A stretch of 64,000 nt of DNA, from contig NZ_CP073766.1 in the NCBI RefSeq assembly GCF_018255755.1, positions 4,154,001 to 4,218,000 of the forward strand. Direction: 5' to 3'. The position numbers and the translations under genes were made by a program. The notes below the pieces were generated by a model, which was not told where the DNA came from, ran no database searches, and saw only the letters and a program-made list of their open reading frames with translations. Shown here piece after piece: positions 60,743-64,000 of this stretch. Position 1 is the first letter of the stretch; every line of letters begins with the position of its first letter. The DNA comes from Chitinophaga sp. HK235 (lineage in GTDB: Bacteria > Bacteroidota > Bacteroidia > Chitinophagales > Chitinophagaceae).

Positions 60743-61854
60743 CCGGCTACTACCTGCTCTCTGGGTTGTATAATATGGTTAATACCGTGATGGATCATTT
60801 TCTCCAGCAGCTCATAGCCACCATTGGGGTTTTCATGTGCAAACAGTCGTTCCGGTTTTGTAACCGGAGATACCCAGTACAGATTCACGGTGTCGTTGTA
60901 CACCTTCGGCAGTTCAATAGCCGGTCCATTATATAATGCAGCCGACAGCACCAGGCTTTCATAAGGCGCCGGCAGCTCACTGGAGCTGATAGTATGCCCT
61001 TCTCCCAGCCAGGTTACCTGTTTCCACGGCCTGTCTGCGATTCCCGATACGATACCGGCCAGGTTCATGATCTCTTTTTCGGAGTAGTCTTTTTTGCTGA
61101 TGGCCAGGGCCAGCTCCATACGACGGAAGCCCGGAGCCTTGTCACTATAGAGGATTTCCACCCAGGGCATAGGCCGGATGCTCACGCCTAGTGTCAGGAG
61201 ATACACCACTTCATCTTTTTCAAAACGCGCCATACCCATAGGAGGCCACTGGTCACCATCTATGGCGTAATATTGTATTACCGGCCCCAGCAGGGCTTCG
61301 TAGGCGCTGAGGAACTCCTGCTGCAGGATGCTCCAGGTCTGGTTGGTTTCGCTGGTCCAGTCGTCCCAGAAAGCAGTGGCCTGTGCTACCCGTTGGTGCA
61401 GCTGGTTGGTGGCCGGAGTACCCAGCGGGAACATCATGCTGTCATCTTCAGCACCGATACAATCGGCCGCATAAGCTACGGAGCGCTCGTCTGAATACAG
61501 GGTCCAGCCGGGGATTACGCCCAACAGCTCTCCGTCATAAAAAAGAGAAGCCCCGTCACCTTCTTCCATCCACACGATATTGATCAGCGCTGCCTCTAAT
61601 GGCGCTTTGCCTTCAGGATGATTACAAAAACGGGCTTCCAGCATGGGAGCCATGCCTTCTTTCATCGCCGCAATATCTTTTTTCTCCGGCGCCGGTTGCA
61701 GGTTACGCAGCCAGCAGGGCCTTGGAGAATACTTATTGGCCAGCAGTTCGGAAGGATACAGATAAAAATAAGCCGTTCTGTCGTCTTGTTCTACCACCGC
61801 GTACATGGTACCACGGTTGTTCGCTTGTTCTATTAACATGACCGGATCCGCCAT
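60739..61854 (-). CDS. Suppressor-of-fused (SUFU) domain protein
   Basis: The 371-residue cytoplasmic protein lacks a signal peptide. The C-terminal half carries the SUFU pattern: YYAIDGDQWPPMGMARFEKD, LLTLGVSIRPMPWVEILYSD, FRRMELALAISK, the WKQVTWLGEGHTI block, and a late LYWVSPVTKPERLFAHENPN. The N-terminal part (to about 170) contains DUF2314-like INIVWMEEGDGASLFYDGEL. Bacterial SUFU proteins often occur as immunity proteins to polymorphic toxins, but no toxin is adjacent, so that role is not supported here. Confidence 0.82.
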   Translation of the reverse strand: MADPVMLIEQANNRGTMYAVVEQDDRTAYFYLYPSELLANKYSPRPCWLRNLQPAPEKKDIAAMKEGMAPMLEARFCNHPEGKAPLEAALINIVWMEEGDGASLFYDGELLGVIPGWTLYSDERSVAYAADCIGAEDDSMMFPLGTPATNQLHQRVAQATAFWDDWTSETNQTWSILQQEFLSAYEALLGPVIQYYAIDGDQWPPMGMARFEKDEVVYLLTLGVSIRPMPWVEILYSDKAPGFRRMELALAISKKDYSEKEIMNLAGIVSGIADRPWKQVTWLGEGHTISSSELPAPYESLVLSAALYNGPAIELPKVYNDTVNLYWVSPVTKPERLFAHENPNGGYELLEKMIHHGINHIIQPREQVVAG

Positions 61855-61965
61855 AATATCAATTTTTAGAATAATACTGTATTCGCCAAAATTAATGCTT
61901 TCAGCGCAGGACTATTAAAGCTCTCTGAAATCGATTATTTTGTTGAGACTAAATATTACTCACAC

Positions 61966-62733
61966 ATGAGACTTTCCACGTTTCTGCTGGCAGCCCTGCT
62001 GCTGGGCACTCTTTCATTGGTTGCCAAAGACCGGCAATTTTATCAGATAAAGATCTATCATCTCAAAACAGCGGCTCAGGAAGCCAGCGTAGACAGCTTT
62101 CTTCAAACAGCCTATTTACCAGCACTACACCGTGCGGGCATCCAAACCGTAGGGGTTTTCAAACCAGTAACTGCAGACACCGCCGAAATACGGATCTATG
62201 TGCTCGTACCTTTCCGGAATATGGAACAGTTCATCAGCCTCGACAAAAAACTGTCTTCAGACAAAGCCTATCAGCAGGCCGGACAATCCTATCTCCAGGC
62301 AGCGTACAATGATATTCCCTATAGCCGCCTTGAGTCCGTTTTGTTACAGGCTTTCAGCGGTATGCCCATGATGACACTTCCTTCACTCACCGCACCCCAA
62401 AGTGAACGGATATACGAATTACGCAGTTATGAAAGTCCTACCGAACAATATCATGTCAACAAAGTGAAGATGTTTAACGAAGGCGATGAAATCGGCATCT
62501 TTCGACAACTGGGATTTAATGCGGTGTTTTACGGGTCCGTCATCTCCGGCAGTAAAATGCCCAACCTGATGTATATGACCACCTTCAATAACAAGGCAGA
62601 CCGTGATGCTCACTGGAAAGCATTTTCAGCCGATCCTGCGTGGAAAAAACTATCTGCGATGCAGGAATACAGCCATAATGTATCCAAATCTGAAATACTG
62701 TTTCTGCGCCCTACAACCTATTCTGATATCTGA
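61966..62733 (+). CDS. NIPSNAP-family secreted protein (two domains)
   Basis: The 255-residue protein has a signal peptide ending LVAK and two NIPSNAP-like ferredoxin domains. The first begins FYQIKIYHLKTAAQEASVDS and covers about 24-120. The second begins RIYELRSYESPTEQYHVNKV and covers about 146-250, with MYMTTFNNKADRDAHWKAFS. Tandem NIPSNAP proteins are common in Bacteroidota and have no settled function. Confidence 0.88.
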   Translation: MRLSTFLLAALLLGTLSLVAKDRQFYQIKIYHLKTAAQEASVDSFLQTAYLPALHRAGIQTVGVFKPVTADTAEIRIYVLVPFRNMEQFISLDKKLSSDKAYQQAGQSYLQAAYNDIPYSRLESVLLQAFSGMPMMTLPSLTAPQSERIYELRSYESPTEQYHVNKVKMFNEGDEIGIFRQLGFNAVFYGSVISGSKMPNLMYMTTFNNKADRDAHWKAFSADPAWKKLSAMQEYSHNVSKSEILFLRPTTYSDI

Positions 62734-62922
62734 TTAGAGGTATATCAACACTGTTGACACTGCATTCTTAATTTTTTTTTAGCTATCAACAACAGTTATC
62801 CACTTTAGCACGCACTCGACAAAACAAGCTACCACAAAGGATTTCATCAAATCGCTATTTATATATTTTTCTAACAGAGACAGATAGATTACCCATTCAC
62901 TGCAAAAAAATTTTGCGTTAAA

Positions 62923-62953
62923 TTTTGTAGTTTGATTTTATTGCCTACATTTG
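62923..62953 (+). promoter_or_regulatory. Bacteroidota-type promoter of the initiator tRNA
   Basis: TTTTG at 62923-62927, an 18-bp spacer and TACATTTG at 62946-62953 fit the -33/-7 consensus. The tRNA starts 10 bp further on, so transcription begins at or just before its 5' end. Confidence 0.75.
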
Positions 62954-62962
62954 CATCCTCAT

Positions 62963-63034
<72 letters not shown>

Positions 63035-63041
63035 CAAAAGA

Positions 63042-63070
63042 AAATCCCGGGTAATGCCCGGGATTTTTTT
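63042..63070 (+). terminator. Intrinsic terminator after tRNA-fMet
   Basis: ATCCCGGG (63044-63051) pairs with CCCGGGAT (63057-63064) and a run of seven T follows. Confidence 0.9.
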
Positions 63071-63207
63071 ATTTATATAACCCGGTATCTTTTCCCCTCA
63101 ACATAGCATGCACTTATCAGAAATAAATAGTATACTTATATTATAATTTTTTAACACCGCCATTTGTATCGCCAACATTCATCCCTTTTTTTAACATCAA
63201 GTATTCC

Positions 63208-63630
63208 ATGAAACAAAAACCGTCACTCGCTTTTATCGCAGCCTCGTGGGTCGCACTGTTTGCAGGCATCCTCGGATTTATCATCGGGCTGTGGAATGCC
63301 AACATGCAGCTGAATGAAAAAGGCTATTATTTTACCGTATTGATGTATGGCCTTTTTGCTGCTGTATCCGTACAAAAATGTGTACGTGACAGACTTGAAG
63401 GTATTCCGGTAACAGACATCTATTACGGCATCAGCTGGGTATCTATGCTGCTCACCATTCTCCTGCTGATCATCGGACTGTGGAATGCCACACTCCTCCC
63501 CAGCGAAAAAGGCTTCTATGCCTTCGCCTTCCTGCTGAGTGTTTTCGGCGCCATCACCGTGCAGAAAAATACCCGTGATAGCCAGGCTGCCGCAAAAGAA
63601 GCAGCTAAAGCCAACGACCAGCTTATGTAG
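63208..63630 (+). CDS. YiaA/YiaB-family inner-membrane protein
   Basis: The 140-residue protein has four membrane helices in two repeats, each repeating the same theme: SWVALFAGILGFIIGLWNAN then NEKGYYFTVLMYGLFAAVSV, and SWVSMLLTILLLIIGLWNAT then SEKGFYAFAFLLSVFGAITV. Each repeat ends in VQK, and this internal duplication is diagnostic of the YiaAB family. Function is unknown. A short charged tail faces the cytoplasm. Confidence 0.93.
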   Translation: MKQKPSLAFIAASWVALFAGILGFIIGLWNANMQLNEKGYYFTVLMYGLFAAVSVQKCVRDRLEGIPVTDIYYGISWVSMLLTILLLIIGLWNATLLPSEKGFYAFAFLLSVFGAITVQKNTRDSQAAAKEAAKANDQLM

Positions 63631-63657
63631 TTCTGTAGCACATTTTGAACATAACGT

Positions 63658-63700
63658 AAAAAGAGAAAGCGGAGATCAATGATCTCCGCTTTCTCTTTTT
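63658..63700. terminator. Long bidirectional terminator
   Basis: A perfect 20-bp stem (63658-63677 with 63681-63700) has a 3-nt loop and A5/T5 ends. It serves the convergent YiaAB and PQQ-propeller genes. Confidence 0.93.
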
Positions 63701-63718
63701 ACTATGTACTACAAGCTA

Positions 63719-64000
63719 TTACAGCCGATAAGCATTTACATTCCCCGAAAAATCGGCCACATATAACATACCGTTATAAATCGCCATTTCAGCGAACACT
63801 GGTGCCCCGGTAGCAATACGGTTCACGGCTTTGCCGGAGGCCAGATCCACTACATACACAAATCCATCGGAAGCCCCCACCAGGAGGCGGTTGCCCGCCA
63901 GCAAAGGCGTAGACTCTATCGTAGCAGAAGCTGGTGAAGTATAAGGAGCCGTGTAAAACAGGGCTTCTCCCGGCACAAACTGCCATACCTGTGCTTTGGT
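63719..64000 (-). CDS. C-terminal end of a PQQ-like beta-propeller protein (partial)
   Basis: The open frame runs off the right edge, giving 93 residues. The repeats STPLLAGNRLLVGASDGFVY, VVDLASGKAVNRIATGAPVF and IYNGMLYVADFSGNVNAYRL are blades of PQQ-enzyme-like propellers (xxxGxxYVxxxxGxxxAxD pattern). What precedes the propeller, for example a phosphoesterase or a kinase, is outside the window. No terminal membrane segment is visible. Confidence 0.82.
   Translation of the reverse strand, partial: TKAQVWQFVPGEALFYTAPYTSPASATIESTPLLAGNRLLVGASDGFVYVVDLASGKAVNRIATGAPVFAEMAIYNGMLYVADFSGNVNAYRL

Noticed and set aside
60739..61854. SUFU protein as immunity protein of a polymorphic-toxin system
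   Set aside because: The family often plays that role, but no toxin, secretion domain or duplicated immunity gene is adjacent.

Overview
The window comes from a Bacteroidota genome, most likely Chitinophaga or a close relative in the Chitinophagaceae. It carries three SusC/SusD pairs, one with an STN domain beside an ECF sigma factor and a FecR anti-sigma factor. Many genes encode secreted proteins or lipoproteins ending their signals in AQ or in a lipobox. Intrinsic terminators are typical and both tRNA genes have TTTG / TAnnTTTG promoters. I see no integrase, transposase, IS element or CRISPR array.

Layout. 1-1.4 kb: the end of an MscS-like channel gene, a CAT-anticodon tRNA, and a decayed insertion bounded by a copy of the tRNA 3' end. 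1.4-6 kb: small housekeeping and stress genes (bPH domain, alpha/beta hydrolase, Crp-like regulator, DUF6496, phosphoribosyltransferase plus dienelactone-hydrolase-like pair). 6-11.6 kb: a secreted orphan, an MBOAT/SGNH/methyltransferase operon likely to modify a surface glycan, an AraC remnant and a Fic protein. 11.6-22.5 kb: polysaccharide-utilisation locus 1 on the minus strand (sigma, anti-sigma, SusC, SusD, a PEGA/HEXXH lipoprotein, a GH27 alpha-galactosidase and an alpha/alpha-barrel protein). 22.7-25.6 kb: methyltransferase, DUF1275 protein and two divergent Crp paralogues. 25.6-33.4 kb: locus 2, a heparinase II/III-like lyase divergent from SusC/SusD, with GTATAC palindromes between them. 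33.5-40.6 kb: an orphan membrane protein and a third SusC/SusD set with a DUF5689 lipoprotein. 40.8-46 kb: an AraC regulator divergent from an EmrB/TolC/EmrA-type efflux operon. 46-51.4 kb: NTF2-like, FGE-like, orphan, TonB-receptor and TraB/GumN genes. 51.5-58.4 kb: the most unusual region. 58.7-64 kb: orphan secreted protein, SUFU-domain protein, NIPSNAP protein, initiator tRNA, YiaA/B protein and the end of a PQQ-propeller gene.

The highlight is 51.5-58.4 kb, all on the minus strand. An ECF sigma factor overlaps a four-helix membrane protein. Downstream lie a small secreted beta-rich subunit, a large outer-membrane-barrel protein with Ig-like domains at both ends, a Crp-like regulator and a PapD-like periplasmic protein. 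I read this as a candidate chaperone-usher-like surface-fibre system, which would be unusual in Bacteroidota. The sigma gene and the TraB/GumN gene just beyond the cassette share a strongly conserved bipartite promoter element (17 identical bases, an 11-base spacer, 11 identical bases). This suggests one sigma regulon brackets the cassette.

Functional calls rest on motif reading only. The calls most in need of a database or structure search are the chaperone-usher reading, the HEXXH lipoprotein, the alpha/alpha-barrel protein and the orphan proteins.
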